A stretch of DNA of 64,000 bases from Brachybacterium timonense (lineage in GTDB: Bacteria > Actinomycetota > Actinomycetes > Actinomycetales > Dermabacteraceae). A program made the position numbers and the translations under genes. The notes under the pieces are model-generated. The model saw only the letters and a list, made by a program, of their open reading frames with translations, did not search any database and had not been told where the DNA came from. Positions 7,758 through 16,380 of this stretch are shown piece by piece. Every line of letters starts with the position of its first letter. Within the stretch, counting starts at the first letter, position 1. The stretch is taken from NCBI RefSeq assembly GCF_900258505.1, contig NZ_LT984895.1:2418491-2482490 (forward strand). The letters run 5' to 3'.

Positions 7758-9245
7758 GTGACTCGCATGACCCGCCAAACCGTGGATGCCAGCACCCGGG
7801 TAGGTGCCGGTGCGCGTGGCCGCACCGGGATCGTGCACCTTGGTCTCGGCAACTTCCACCGGGCCCATCTCGCGGTCTACACAGCGCTGGCTGGTGGCGG
7901 GGACTGGGGCATCGTCGGCGTCGCGAACCGCTCCCGCACCGTCGTCGACGCGATGACGGCGCAGGACCACCTCTACAGCGTGGTCACGCTGGACCCTGCC
8001 GTACAGGACGTTGGCGTGATCGACGTGCACCGTCGTCTGCTGGTGGCCGCCGAGCAGCCCGGTGATGTTCTCGACGTTCTCGCCGACCCCGGCCACCGCA
8101 TCATCTCGCTGACCATCACCGAAGCCGGGTACCACCTGGATGCCACCACCGGGGAGCTCGATCTCTCCTCCCCCGGCATCGCCGACGATCTCGCGGCGCG
8201 TCCCGCGCAGGGAACCCTGCCGTCGACCATGCTGGGGCTGCTCGCCTACGGCCTGCTGCGTCGCCACGCGACCGGGGGTGCTCCGGTGACGGTGCTGTCG
8301 TGCGACAACCTGGTTGCGAACGGGGACACGGTGCGGCGTGCCGTGCTCGGTTTCTGCCGCGCCGCTGGGGCCGACGCAGGTGCGGATGACGCGTTCTTCG
8401 ACTGGGTCGAACGCTCGGTGACGTTCCCGAACTCCATGGTGGACCGGATCGTGCCTGCCCCCACCGAGACCACCCGACAGACCGCCCAGCAGGTGCTCGG
8501 CCTGGAGGATCAGGCCGCCGTGCCTGCGGAGCGCTTCACCATGTGGGTGCTCGAGGACCGTTTCGCTGCGGGCCGTCCTACCTGGGAAACAGCCGGCGCC
8601 GTGTTCTCCTATGAGGTGGGGGCCTACGAAATGGTGAAGCTGCGCCTGCTGAACGCCGCGCATTCCCTGATTGCCTACCTGGGCGGGCTCGATGGACGCC
8701 CCACGATCCCCGCCGCGCGCGGTGAGGAGTTCATCGAGCGCTGCACCCGAGTTCTTCTCGAGCAGGAGAATCTGCCCAGCATCGATCTGCCGCGCGGCTT
8801 CAACCCCAAGAACTACCTGGAGCAGCTGTTCGACCGCTGGAACAACACTGTGCTCGGTGACCTCACCTCACGCGTCGGCTCCGACGGCTCCACCAAGCTG
8901 CCGCAGCGCATTCCCGCACCCTCGCTGCGGATGCTCGAGACGGGGCAGATCCCACGGATGAATGCCCTCACCGTGGCCGGCTGGATCGCCTGCACCGTGC
9001 CCCCGGTTGGCAGTGACCCGGGCGAGGTCGCCGCCGCGATGCAGGAGCCGCGCCGCGAGAGCCTGCAGCAGGCTGTCGCCGACGCCACGAGCGTGCGCGA
9101 GCACGTCCAGGCAGTACTCCGCACCGGGGTGCTGCCCGATGAGCTCGTCGCGCACACAGCGTTCGTCGACGAGGTGGTCACAGACCTCGAGCTGATCATC
9201 ACCGAGGGTGTGCGGGCCGCCGCAGCGCGGGCGCTCGGTGAATAA
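7758..9245 (+). CDS. Mannitol dehydrogenase family oxidoreductase (mannitol 2-dehydrogenase or fructuronate reductase)
   Basis: A 495-aa polyol-specific long-chain dehydrogenase that interconverts a polyol or aldonate with the ketose or keturonate using NAD(H). The N-terminal Rossmann motif is GIVHLGLGNFHRAH (about residues 22-35), and the catalytic region is EMVKLRLLNAAHSLIAYLG around residue 300, where the lysine, asparagine and histidine are the conserved active-site residues. The GTG start at 7758 follows AGGAGGAGC. It is the first gene of a co-directional trio with the idonate-type dehydrogenase and GntP permease, which suggests a sugar-acid route (fructuronate/mannonate or idonate/gluconate) rather than plain mannitol use. 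Confidence 0.88.
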   Translation: MTRMTRQTVDASTRVGAGARGRTGIVHLGLGNFHRAHLAVYTALAGGGDWGIVGVANRSRTVVDAMTAQDHLYSVVTLDPAVQDVGVIDVHRRLLVAAEQPGDVLDVLADPGHRIISLTITEAGYHLDATTGELDLSSPGIADDLAARPAQGTLPSTMLGLLAYGLLRRHATGGAPVTVLSCDNLVANGDTVRRAVLGFCRAAGADAGADDAFFDWVERSVTFPNSMVDRIVPAPTETTRQTAQQVLGLEDQAAVPAERFTMWVLEDRFAAGRPTWETAGAVFSYEVGAYEMVKLRLLNAAHSLIAYLGGLDGRPTIPAARGEEFIERCTRVLLEQENLPSIDLPRGFNPKNYLEQLFDRWNNTVLGDLTSRVGSDGSTKLPQRIPAPSLRMLETGQIPRMNALTVAGWIACTVPPVGSDPGEVAAAMQEPRRESLQQAVADATSVREHVQAVLRTGVLPDELVAHTAFVDEVVTDLELIITEGVRAAAARALGE

Positions 9246-9325
9246 CCCATCGGGCACCGCTGCCCATCCGATTCCCGCATCGACCCCGAGTCGGCGCATC
9301 CGCTGACCCCATGAAGGAGAAAACC

Positions 9326-10414
9326 ATGAAGGCCCTGCTGATCCACGGCGCCGAACAGATGAGCGTCGAGGAGGTGCCTCTGCCCGAGCCCACCGGCACC
9401 CAGGTGCGTGTGCGCATGCTCTACGGCGGCATCTGCGGATCTGATCTGCACTACTACTTCCAGGGCCGCAACGGCGAGTACGAGGTGCGTGAACCGTTCA
9501 TCCCCGGGCACGAGATAAGCGGCGTGGTGGATCTGGATCCCTCCGGCCGCCTCGCACCCGGCACTCCCGTGACGATCGCTCCGGCCACGTACGGCACGAG
9601 CGAACCCGGGATCGAGGGTCGTCGCCACCTCTGGCCCGGCGGCAGCTACCTCGGCTCCGCCTCCACGATGCCGCACACCCAGGGCGGTATGAGCGAGTAC
9701 CGCGTGGTGGAGGACTTCATGATCCGGGTGCTTCCCGAAAACCTGGATCTGCGCACCGCGGCGCTTGCTGAACCGCTCGCCGTCGGCCTGCACGCGATCA
9801 CCGTGTCGGCAGTCGATGTGACCGGAGCCCGCGCGCTCGTCAGCGGCGCCGGGCCGATTGGGCTGTGCGTGGCTGCCGCCCTGGTGGCCCGCGGCGCCGC
9901 CGACGTCACTGTCACCGACGTCATGCCCGAACCGCTTGAGCGGGCGCGTGCGGTGGGCGCGCACCACACGGTGAACGTCGCCCACGAGGGCATTCCAGCG
10001 ATGGCGTACGACGTCGTGTTCGAATGCTCCGGTGCTGCTCCCGCCGTCTCCCCGGCGCTTTCTGCAGTGCGCCGCGCCGGCACCGTGGTGCAGGTGGGCA
10101 TGCTCCCAAACGAGATGGTGGGTGTGAACCTCGCGCCGTTCGTCTCCAAGGAAGTGACCTATGTGGGCACCTTCCGTTTCAACAACGAGATCGACGACGC
10201 CGTTGCTCTGCTCGCCGCCCATCCGGCGATCGCGTCGATCATCACGCATGTCATCCCGGCCAACGATGCGGTGGCAGCTTTCGAGACCGCACGAGATTCG
10301 CGCATCTCCGGCAAGGTGCTCGTGGATCTGTGGAGCTCGGAGGGCGGCACAGCCTCGGAAGGCGGCACAGCCTCACAGGGCAGCTCAATCTCGAAGAGCG
10401 ACGTCACGCGCTGA
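9326..10414 (+). CDS. Zinc-type alcohol dehydrogenase, L-idonate 5-dehydrogenase-like
   Basis: A 362-aa medium-chain dehydrogenase. Catalytic zinc ligands are visible as Cys37 (GICGSDLHYY) and His62-Glu63 (PGHE); GSASTMPHTQGGMSEY matches the L-idonate dehydrogenase signature, and the Rossmann fold follows (SGAGPIGLCVAAALVARG). The ATG at 9326 is used because AAGGAG lies just upstream, within the first codons of a longer frame starting at 9311. Oddly, the structural-zinc lobe (residues ~90-115) contains no cysteines, although most homologues have four. The low-complexity C-terminal tail (repeated EGGTAS) is unusual. It sits between the polyol dehydrogenase and GntP genes. Confidence 0.85.
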   Translation: MKALLIHGAEQMSVEEVPLPEPTGTQVRVRMLYGGICGSDLHYYFQGRNGEYEVREPFIPGHEISGVVDLDPSGRLAPGTPVTIAPATYGTSEPGIEGRRHLWPGGSYLGSASTMPHTQGGMSEYRVVEDFMIRVLPENLDLRTAALAEPLAVGLHAITVSAVDVTGARALVSGAGPIGLCVAAALVARGAADVTVTDVMPEPLERARAVGAHHTVNVAHEGIPAMAYDVVFECSGAAPAVSPALSAVRRAGTVVQVGMLPNEMVGVNLAPFVSKEVTYVGTFRFNNEIDDAVALLAAHPAIASIITHVIPANDAVAAFETARDSRISGKVLVDLWSSEGGTASEGGTASQGSSISKSDVTR

Positions 10415-10586
10415 GTCGCACACCACACCGGAACGGGCTGGGTGGTCCCGCCTCGAGCACCCGTGCGCGGCGTAGGGTGCCGGTTGTTCCTGGCGCTGTC
10501 GCCGATCACTGAGGATCGACGCGACATCGCAGGCCCGATGAGGCGTTTCGCCCCACCCCCGTTGTTCCACAGACAGGAGCTCCGCA

Positions 10587-11975
10587 ATGGAGATCGAAGG
10601 CTGGACACAGACGCTCGGCGCAGGCTCCCTGTTGGGCATCGCCGCCGCAGCGATCGCTGTGATCCTTCTGCTCGTCATCAAATTCCGCCTGCACGCCTTC
10701 CTCACGCTGATCCTGGTCAGCCTCGGCACCGCGTTCGCTACCGGTATTCCCGCGAACGAGATCGTCAATGTGCTGGTGGGCTCCTTCGGCAGCACGCTCG
10801 GCTCCGTGGCCCTGCTGGTGGGGCTCGGCGCCATGCTTGGCAAACTCATCGAGCATTCCGGCGGCGCCACGGTTCTGGCCGACACGATGATCGACATCTT
10901 CGGTGAGAAGCGCGCGCCGCTCGCCCTGGGGGTCGCCTCCCTGCTGATGGGCTTCCCCATGTTCTTCGATGCTGGCCTGGTCGTGATGCTGCCGATCGTG
11001 TTCGCAGTCGCGGCACGACTGGGTGGGCCGGTGCTGCTGTATGCCTTCCCCACAGCTGTGGCGTTCTCGGTGATGCATGTGTTCGTGCCGCCGCACCCCG
11101 GCCCCGTCGCTGCTGCTGAGGCCTATGGCGCGAACCTGGGGCTGGTGCTGGCTATCGGCATGGTGATCGCTGTGCCGACGTTCTACGTGAGCGGCATCCT
11201 GTGGGGGAAGTACTGCGCGAAGAAGTTCGGGTTCACCGTGAACGCCGGTTCCCTGTTCGGTGCCGAAACGGATGAGGATGTGAAGAACCCGCCGTCAGTG
11301 CTCACGGTGGTCCTTGTGCTGTTGCTGCCGATGGTGCTGATCTTCATGAACACGGGCCTGGACTTCCTGCGCGCTGCGGGCACCGTGTCTGAGGAAGCGA
11401 CCTTGTACCAGGTGGCCCGCGCCTTCGGCTCCTCCCCTGTCGCCCTGCTGATCTCCGTGCTCGTGGCTCTCGTCGTGCTGGGCTTCCGCCGTGGCGAGAC
11501 CGGTAATGCACTGGAGAAGATCGTCGATTCCTCGCTCGGCCCGATCTGCTCGGTCGTTCTGATCACCGGCGCCGGTGGCATGTTCGGCGGTGTGCTGCGC
11601 ACGTCTGGGATCGGCGATGCCCTGGCGAACACTCTCGACGGCCTGGGCGTGCCGCTGATCCTGGCGGCGTACCTCATCGCCGTGATCCTGCGTGTGGCAC
11701 AGGGCTCGGCCACGGTGGCGCTCGTGACCACCGCGGGTCTGCTGGCCCCTGCCATTGCGGCACAGGGGCTCTCGGCCGGTCAGATCGCTGCGCTCACGGT
11801 GGCGACCGCGGCCGGTTCCGTGTTCGCTTCACATGTGAATGACTCCGGTTTCTGGCTGGTGGGTCGTCTGTTCAACATGGACGTGGCCACCACCTTGCGC
11901 ACCTGGACGGTGCAGCAGGCTCTGGAGTCGCTGATGGGCTTCGTGCTCGCTGCCGGATTCTTCTTGGTGCTCTGA
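10587..11975 (+). CDS. gntP: GntP-family gluconate/sugar-acid permease
   Basis: A 462-aa integral membrane permease with about 12-14 hydrophobic helices that imports gluconate or a related aldonate by proton symport. Family motifs include FRLHAFLTLILVS, the GFPMFFDAG stretch near residue 125, VFVPPHPGPVAAAE near 165, and the C-terminal TAAGSVFASHVNDSGFWLV. The ribosome site CAGGAG is 8 nt upstream. It ends the sugar-acid module; no kinase or dedicated regulator is adjacent, so intracellular fate depends on genes outside this module (the PfkB kinase at 47932 is distant). Confidence 0.93.
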   Translation: MEIEGWTQTLGAGSLLGIAAAAIAVILLLVIKFRLHAFLTLILVSLGTAFATGIPANEIVNVLVGSFGSTLGSVALLVGLGAMLGKLIEHSGGATVLADTMIDIFGEKRAPLALGVASLLMGFPMFFDAGLVVMLPIVFAVAARLGGPVLLYAFPTAVAFSVMHVFVPPHPGPVAAAEAYGANLGLVLAIGMVIAVPTFYVSGILWGKYCAKKFGFTVNAGSLFGAETDEDVKNPPSVLTVVLVLLLPMVLIFMNTGLDFLRAAGTVSEEATLYQVARAFGSSPVALLISVLVALVVLGFRRGETGNALEKIVDSSLGPICSVVLITGAGGMFGGVLRTSGIGDALANTLDGLGVPLILAAYLIAVILRVAQGSATVALVTTAGLLAPAIAAQGLSAGQIAALTVATAAGSVFASHVNDSGFWLVGRLFNMDVATTLRTWTVQQALESLMGFVLAAGFFLVL

Positions 11976-12053
11976 CCGGTGCACGTTCGGCTCCGCGGGG
12001 GTTGCTCGGCGCGTCAGCGCCGGTGCGGCCCCCGCTGTTCGTAGCATCGACGC

Positions 12054-12293
12054 ATGTGCCCCACGCAACGCCGTCCTCGGCTGGTCCTCACCCGCCGCGG
12101 CCGTCTGGTGCGCACGATTCTCGTGGCAATACTTCTCCTGATCGTGCTGGCGCTGGCCCTGACCCTGGTGCTGCCGCGGCTGGGCGGCGACGCCGCGGGC
12201 AGTGCCGCGACAAGCAGTGCGACCTCCCTCGCGGGCAGCGGAGATCCTGTCGCGTCGCTGCCGCTCCTTTCTCGCAGGGGGGTAGCGTCCTGA
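12054..12293 (+). CDS. Small single-pass membrane protein
   Basis: A 79-aa ORF with a basic N-terminus (RRPRLVLTRRGRLVR) and one strong hydrophobic helix (TILVAILLLIVLALALTLVLP, about residues 21-41), then a Ser/Ala/Gly-rich tail. The topology fits a type II anchor. It ends 3 bp before the TOBE regulator gene, so the two are probably co-transcribed. No domain is recognised; the length and lack of homology keep confidence moderate. Confidence 0.5.
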   Translation: MCPTQRRPRLVLTRRGRLVRTILVAILLLIVLALALTLVLPRLGGDAAGSAATSSATSLAGSGDPVASLPLLSRRGVAS

Positions 12294-12296
12294 GGC

Positions 12297-12707
12297 ATGT
12301 CCGCCTATCGCATCAGCACCGCCGCCCGACTGCTCGCCGTTTCGGATGACACCGTCCGCCGCTGGGTGCAGCAGGGGCGGCTGACGGTTCAGGAGTCTGC
12401 GACCGGCCCGCAGCTCATCGACGGCGCCTCACTTGCGGCTCTCTGTCAGGAGATTGCTGCAGAGCAGTCTATCGACGGCATGGATACCGGAGCCGGTCGT
12501 CGTTCAGCACGCAACCATCTCACCGGGCTCGTCACCGCGATCCGCTCCGATCCGGTGATGTCGCAGGTGGATGTGCAGTGCGGCCCGTTCCGCGTGGTCT
12601 CGTTGATCTCCACGGAGGCGGTGGCGGAGCTCGGGCTCGAGGTCGGTTCCCTCGCCACCGCGGTGGTGAAGGCGACGAACGTGTCGATCGAGCGCGCCGA
12701 ACGCTGA
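12297..12707 (+). CDS. Helix-turn-helix plus TOBE (molbindin) protein, molybdate-type regulator
   Basis: A 136-aa protein with an N-terminal MerR-like/excisionase-type helix-turn-helix (YRISTAARLLAVSDDTVRRWVQQGRL, residues 4-29) and a C-terminal TOBE/Mop domain (ARNHLTGLVTAIRSDPVMSQVDVQCG through LATAVVKATNVSIER). Such proteins bind molybdate or tungstate and are thought to control molybdenum uptake or cofactor genes. No mod or moa genes are adjacent in this window. Confidence 0.88.
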   Translation: MSAYRISTAARLLAVSDDTVRRWVQQGRLTVQESATGPQLIDGASLAALCQEIAAEQSIDGMDTGAGRRSARNHLTGLVTAIRSDPVMSQVDVQCGPFRVVSLISTEAVAELGLEVGSLATAVVKATNVSIERAER

Positions 12708-12737
12708 GGTGGCGTTCGCTCCATTACCGTAGGACGC

Positions 12738-13316
12738 ATGATCCGCGGACTCATCGGCCGAGCCTTCTGGGTGGTGAGCCCGTGGCGCCTTGTCACCACG
12801 CAAGCCCCGCCAAGGCCGACGGTTCTGATCGGCGCTCCCCACACCTCGAACTGGGATTTCGTCATCATGCTGGCGATGGCGTGGCGGCTCGGTGTGAGGG
12901 TGCGCTGGCTGGGCAAGCACACGTTGTTCCGCGGCTGGGCGGCACCGTTCTTCCGTGCCGTCGGCGGTATTCCCGTGGATCGCACGAATCCGGCCGACGT
13001 TGTCGATCAGGTGGTCGAGCGCATTCACAGCGGCGCCGTGTTCGGTCTCGTGATCACGCCCGACGGCACGCGCACCAACACCACCGGATACTGGAAGTCC
13101 GGTTTCTACCGGATCGCCCGGAAGACCGGTATGCCGGTGACGCTCGGCTACGTCGATCGCACGACGATGACCTGCGGGCTCGGCCCCACGTTCGAGCTGA
13201 CCGGGCGTGTCGCGGAGGATATGGATCGCATCCGCGCGTTCTACGCCGACAAAGCCGGGGTGAAGCCCGAGAACCGGATCGAGCCACGACTGCGGGACGA
13301 GACCGGCACGATCTGA
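12738..13316 (+). CDS. 1-acyl-glycerol-3-phosphate acyltransferase-like (PlsC-family) protein
   Basis: A 192-aa glycerolipid acyltransferase-fold protein. The catalytic HX4D motif is HTSNWD (residues 35-40), followed by the lysine-histidine segment LGKHTLFRGWAAPFFRAVGGIPVDR and the glycine-threonine-arginine block PDGTRTNTTGYWKSGFYRIA, where the canonical EGTR glutamate is replaced by aspartate. It is short for PlsC (~240 aa) and lacks a long N-terminal membrane helix, as in the simple bacterial acyltransferases of this branch. The acyl donor and acceptor are unknown. Confidence 0.85.
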   Translation: MIRGLIGRAFWVVSPWRLVTTQAPPRPTVLIGAPHTSNWDFVIMLAMAWRLGVRVRWLGKHTLFRGWAAPFFRAVGGIPVDRTNPADVVDQVVERIHSGAVFGLVITPDGTRTNTTGYWKSGFYRIARKTGMPVTLGYVDRTTMTCGLGPTFELTGRVAEDMDRIRAFYADKAGVKPENRIEPRLRDETGTI

Positions 13317-13324
13317 ACGTGTGC

Positions 13325-13885
13325 TCACCGACTTGCTGCGAGCTCATCCAGAAGACGATCAAGGTCAGCCGGCCGTGCGAGACGCAGCACCGCGGGCCCA
13401 TCGGCAGCGGCCTGCCAGGTGCGCAGTCGTGCCCGTTTGCGGTGGAAGCTTCGGTGGTGCCACAAGAGGATCGACTCGGGGCCGAGCGCTCGCGCGAGCG
13501 TCTCGGTATTCCCGTTGCACACGCGATGGCGGCGCAGTATCCGCGCGGCCGTGCGTCGCAGCAGGCGTCCCAGCGTGAGAGGGCGGCTGTAGTCGAGCGC
13601 GACGATCACCTGGGCGCGCGCGAGGATCACATCGGACCACGACCTATAGGCAGAGTCCACCACCCAATACTCGGTCTCGGCGAGCGCGGCGGCGAGTTGA
13701 TGCTGTTCATCGGCGGGACGCTGAGTCCACTCCGGCAGCCAGCCGATCTCGTCATCCACCAGATGCACCGGCAGGCCCAGCACCTCGCCGAGCCGCGCGG
13801 CAGCAGTGGATTTACCGCTGCCCGTGACACCGTGGCAGAGCACACGCTGGGCACTGCGCAGGTCCGCTGTAGACGCGGTGGGCAT
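13325..13885 (-). CDS. P-loop NTPase, topology-modulation/adenylate-kinase-like
   Basis: A 186-aa protein with Walker A GVTGSGKST at residues 19-27, then HLVDDEIGWLPEWTQRPADEQ and a long basic helical stretch (RLLRRTAARILRRHRVCNGNTETL) followed by an HRSFHRKR segment, the pattern of FlaR/topology-modulation small kinases. It begins 3 bp after the stop of the phosphoribosyltransferase gene on the same strand, so they form a two-gene operon; there is no clear ribosome site, suggesting translational coupling. Confidence 0.82.
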   Translation of the reverse strand: MPTASTADLRSAQRVLCHGVTGSGKSTAAARLGEVLGLPVHLVDDEIGWLPEWTQRPADEQHQLAAALAETEYWVVDSAYRSWSDVILARAQVIVALDYSRPLTLGRLLRRTAARILRRHRVCNGNTETLARALGPESILLWHHRSFHRKRARLRTWQAAADGPAVLRLARPADLDRLLDELAASR

Positions 13886-13888
13886 GGT

Positions 13889-14401
13889 TCAGTGTTCGTT
13901 GGCAGTGACGGGTGGCAGCGCCGACCAGGGGAAGACGATCCATTCGTCGGTGCGGCGCCACACGAAGTCGGGGTCCACCACGGAGGCCGACTTCGCGTAG
14001 ATCACGGCGCTGCGCGCTTCGGCCCCCATGCCACGCAGCAGGTCGAGCACGAGTGCAAGGGTGCGGCCGGAGTCGGCGACGTCGTCGACCACCAGCAGGC
14101 GTTTGCCACGGATCGCGTCAACATCGAGCATCGGGGCGAGCAGCACCGGGTCGGGCAGGGTCTCGTGAACGTCGGTGTAGAACTCGACGTTGATCGCATC
14201 AGCGAGCTTGACGCCGAGCGCGTAGGACAGCGCACCGGCAGGCAGCAGTCCGCCGCGGGCCACAGCGATCACGATCTCAGGGGTGTAGCCGGAGTCGACG
14301 ATCTGCTGGGCAAGCTCACGGGAGCTCTGCCCGAACGTGTCCCAGGTGAGCACCTCCTTGGAGGCGAGATCCGACGAGTCGGCATGGAAGGCCTGCGCCA
14401 T
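13889..14401 (-). CDS. Phosphoribosyltransferase (xanthine/hypoxanthine type)
   Basis: A 170-aa type I phosphoribosyltransferase that binds PRPP through LLVVDDVADSGRTL (residues ~105-118, with the adjacent acidic pair and the D-S-G-R-T loop). IVIAVARGGLLPAG near residue 45 is the pyrophosphate-binding loop. It resembles Gpt-like/short purine salvage enzymes. The ATG at 14401 is preceded by AAGGAGC. It is the first gene of the pair with the P-loop kinase. The base specificity is not evident. Confidence 0.88.
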   Translation of the reverse strand: MAQAFHADSSDLASKEVLTWDTFGQSSRELAQQIVDSGYTPEIVIAVARGGLLPAGALSYALGVKLADAINVEFYTDVHETLPDPVLLAPMLDVDAIRGKRLLVVDDVADSGRTLALVLDLLRGMGAEARSAVIYAKSASVVDPDFVWRRTDEWIVFPWSALPPVTANEH

Positions 14402-14639
14402 GAGAGCTCCTTGCGCTGGGATGGTACGGGGCGGCACCGTGGCCGCGGGCCTTGATCGTACCGATCCTGTGTGCAGGGCGGGACACGCGGGCGATGCGCG
14501 CTGCAGAGGCGATGACGGTTCTCCAGCCGGTCGCGGCGATCCAGGGCTACCCTGAGCTCAGCAGATGATCATTCTCGGGCATTGCCCGGCTGACGGCGGT
14601 GTCACCGAGCAGTCGCGATGCGCGCGGAGAGGGGCAGCC

Positions 14640-15431
14640 ATGGCAGCACGACGCCACCGCCCTGCGCGCTCCCGGCATCCGCATCGGCCGCTGGAGGGTG
14701 AGCTGATCGCGCCAGCGCCAGCGGTGCGGATGCCGCGTCGGCGCGGTCGATGGCTCACCCGGGATGTGCCGTTCTTCTTCGGGTGGTCGTCTGCTCTGTC
14801 CACGTTTCTCGTGTTCGGCATGGGGTCGCTCGTGGGTGGCAGCGGGCTGCTCGTCCCGGCGGCGGGGGCGCTCGGTGTGGGCGCATTCGTCACTGGCGGC
14901 CTCGCGTTTTTGCTGCGCAACCGCCGGCCCGCCGCGCCGCCGTATCGGGCGCTGGTGGACGGTATGCCGGAGTCCACACGCTCGGTGCTCGAGTCCGCAG
15001 CAGGGTCCGTGCTGCAGCAGCGCCGACGGATCGCCGCTGCCCAACACTCCACGCCCCACCCCGCCGTGCGCCCCGTGCTCGACCACGCCGATGTTCTGCT
15101 CGCCCGTGTGGACGCCCTGGTGCGTTCTCCCGCTGTGCAGTCGCGTCGGCCCTACGAACCCGACGTGCTTCTGCTCGAGGGCATGGCCGAGCGTTACCTG
15201 CCCGAGCTGCTCGGCGCCCTGGAGGAGAACCAGCGGTATCTCGCCTCGACGTTCACCCCGCAGTCGCAGCAGCAGGCGTTGGCGAACCTGGGTGTCATCG
15301 AACAGCAGCTTGCTCAGCTGGACGCCGGGGTGAATCGGATCGAGTCGGATCTCGTGCAGGGGTCCACCCGCTCTCTGGATGTGCAGACGGATTTCCTGCA
15401 GCAGCGACTGCACGGCGACTCAGTGCACTGA
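14640..15431 (+). CDS. Membrane protein, possibly XpaC-like
   Basis: A 263-aa protein with a basic proline-rich N-terminus, two hydrophobic helices (roughly residues 50-95 of the mature frame: FFFGWSSALSTFLVFGMGSL and GGSGLLVPAAGALGVGAFV), and a long soluble helical C-terminal half (LEGMAERYLPELLGALEENQRYL, LGVIEQQLAQLDAGVNRIESDL). The layout is like the 5-bromo-4-chloroindolyl phosphate hydrolysis (XpaC) family that accompanies tellurite-resistance TelA genes, but I cannot confirm homology. ATG 14640 is chosen for the GAGGGG upstream. Confidence 0.6.
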   Translation: MAARRHRPARSRHPHRPLEGELIAPAPAVRMPRRRGRWLTRDVPFFFGWSSALSTFLVFGMGSLVGGSGLLVPAAGALGVGAFVTGGLAFLLRNRRPAAPPYRALVDGMPESTRSVLESAAGSVLQQRRRIAAAQHSTPHPAVRPVLDHADVLLARVDALVRSPAVQSRRPYEPDVLLLEGMAERYLPELLGALEENQRYLASTFTPQSQQQALANLGVIEQQLAQLDAGVNRIESDLVQGSTRSLDVQTDFLQQRLHGDSVH

Positions 15432-15568
15432 GCTCATGGGCTCTCGGCCGAAACACGCCTTCGTGGTCGGGCGACCCCGCACTGCACGGCGCCCCGACGG
15501 TGTCATGCCGACGGACGTCCTCACCGCACGCGACGCGGAGCGTCACTGACCACGAGCGCGCGATCGCC

Positions 15569-16165
15569 TCAGATGATCCCCGCCGCATGACCCACCTGAC
15601 GCCACCAGTCGGCGAGCACCGGCAACGGGGCGTGGGCATTCAGCCCGCTGGGTTGCGGCAACACCCACACCTCGGCTTCTGCGATCTCCCGGTCCTGTTT
15701 ACCGAGCACGGCGTTCTTGTCCTCGAAGGCGGTGCGGTAGGCGGTGATACCGAGGATCGCGATGACTCTCGGTGAGAGGCGCTGGGCGAGCTGCTCCAGT
15801 TGCACGCGCCCGGCACGCAGTTCCTCCGCGCTCAGCTCGGCGGCACGGGCACTCGCCCGGCCGACGATGTTCGTCAGGCTGAAGCCCTGCGCGGTGAACG
15901 TGGCGAGGTCGTCATCGCCAAGGCCCCGGCTCGCGTCGACCCGGTGCGGCATCAGTCCGGCCTCGGCAAGCGAGGGCCAGAACCGATTGGCGGGATGCGC
16001 GAACGGGGCATTGACGGCAGCGGTCCACAGCCCCGGGTTGATGCCGACGATCAGGAGCTTCGTGTGTTCGGCGATGACGTCGTCGATTGTGGCGTTCTCG
16101 AAGCCGGCGAGCTCGTCCCGGGTGGGTCGCCTGCCACCGAGCGGGGATCGTCGTGCAACGGTCAT
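15569..16165 (-). CDS. mug: Mismatch-specific uracil/thymine DNA glycosylase (Mug/TDG family)
   Basis: About 198 aa; removes U or T from G:U/G:T mismatches. The family active-site motif is LLIVGINPGLWTAA (GINPG near residue 41), followed by HPANRFWPSLAEAGL, the TNIVGRASARAAELS segment, and the C-terminal VLPQPSGLNAH in place of the usual PSxSxxN loop. An alternative GTG start at 16192 adds 9 residues; neither start has a strong ribosome site. It is transcribed away from the kdp operon, so the 120-bp gap carries both promoters. Confidence 0.85.
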   Translation of the reverse strand: MTVARRSPLGGRRPTRDELAGFENATIDDVIAEHTKLLIVGINPGLWTAAVNAPFAHPANRFWPSLAEAGLMPHRVDASRGLGDDDLATFTAQGFSLTNIVGRASARAAELSAEELRAGRVQLEQLAQRLSPRVIAILGITAYRTAFEDKNAVLGKQDREIAEAEVWVLPQPSGLNAHAPLPVLADWWRQVGHAAGII

Positions 16166-16206
16166 GGGTCGAGCGTAGCGATGGACGCTCACACCTCAGC
16201 ACTGCG

Positions 16207-16236
16207 GCGTCAAGGACGCGTTAAGACGCCTTAAGA
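16207..16236. promoter_or_regulatory. Three tandem 10-bp repeats, candidate KdpE operator
   Basis: GCGTCAAGGA, CGCGTTAAGA and CGCCTTAAGA lie end to end, one helical turn apart, 50 bp upstream of kdpF. Tandem direct repeats with a 10-11-bp period are the usual binding pattern of OmpR/PhoB-family response regulators, and KdpE at the end of the cluster belongs to that family. The assignment is inferred from position and pattern. Confidence 0.6.
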
Positions 16237-16286
16237 ACGGATCCAGAACGGGCCTACGGGCCGCGGCGAGGAATGAACTGGGGCGC

Positions 16287-16373
16287 ATGATCCAAGACAT
16301 CGTCGGAGCGCTCCTGGGATTCGCCATCGTGGCCTATCTACTGTTCGCGCTCACCCGACCCGAGAAGTTCTGA
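16287..16373 (+). CDS. kdpF: K+-transporting ATPase small subunit KdpF
   Basis: A 28-codon gene: one hydrophobic helix (VGALLGFAIVAYLLFALTRP) ending PEKF, the standard KdpF pattern of a single membrane span with a short positively charged tail. It ends 7 bp before kdpA. KdpF stabilises the KdpABC complex. It is too short for ordinary ORF calling, but position and sequence make it convincing. Confidence 0.9.
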   Translation: MIQDIVGALLGFAIVAYLLFALTRPEKF

Positions 16374-16380
16374 GGCCGCC

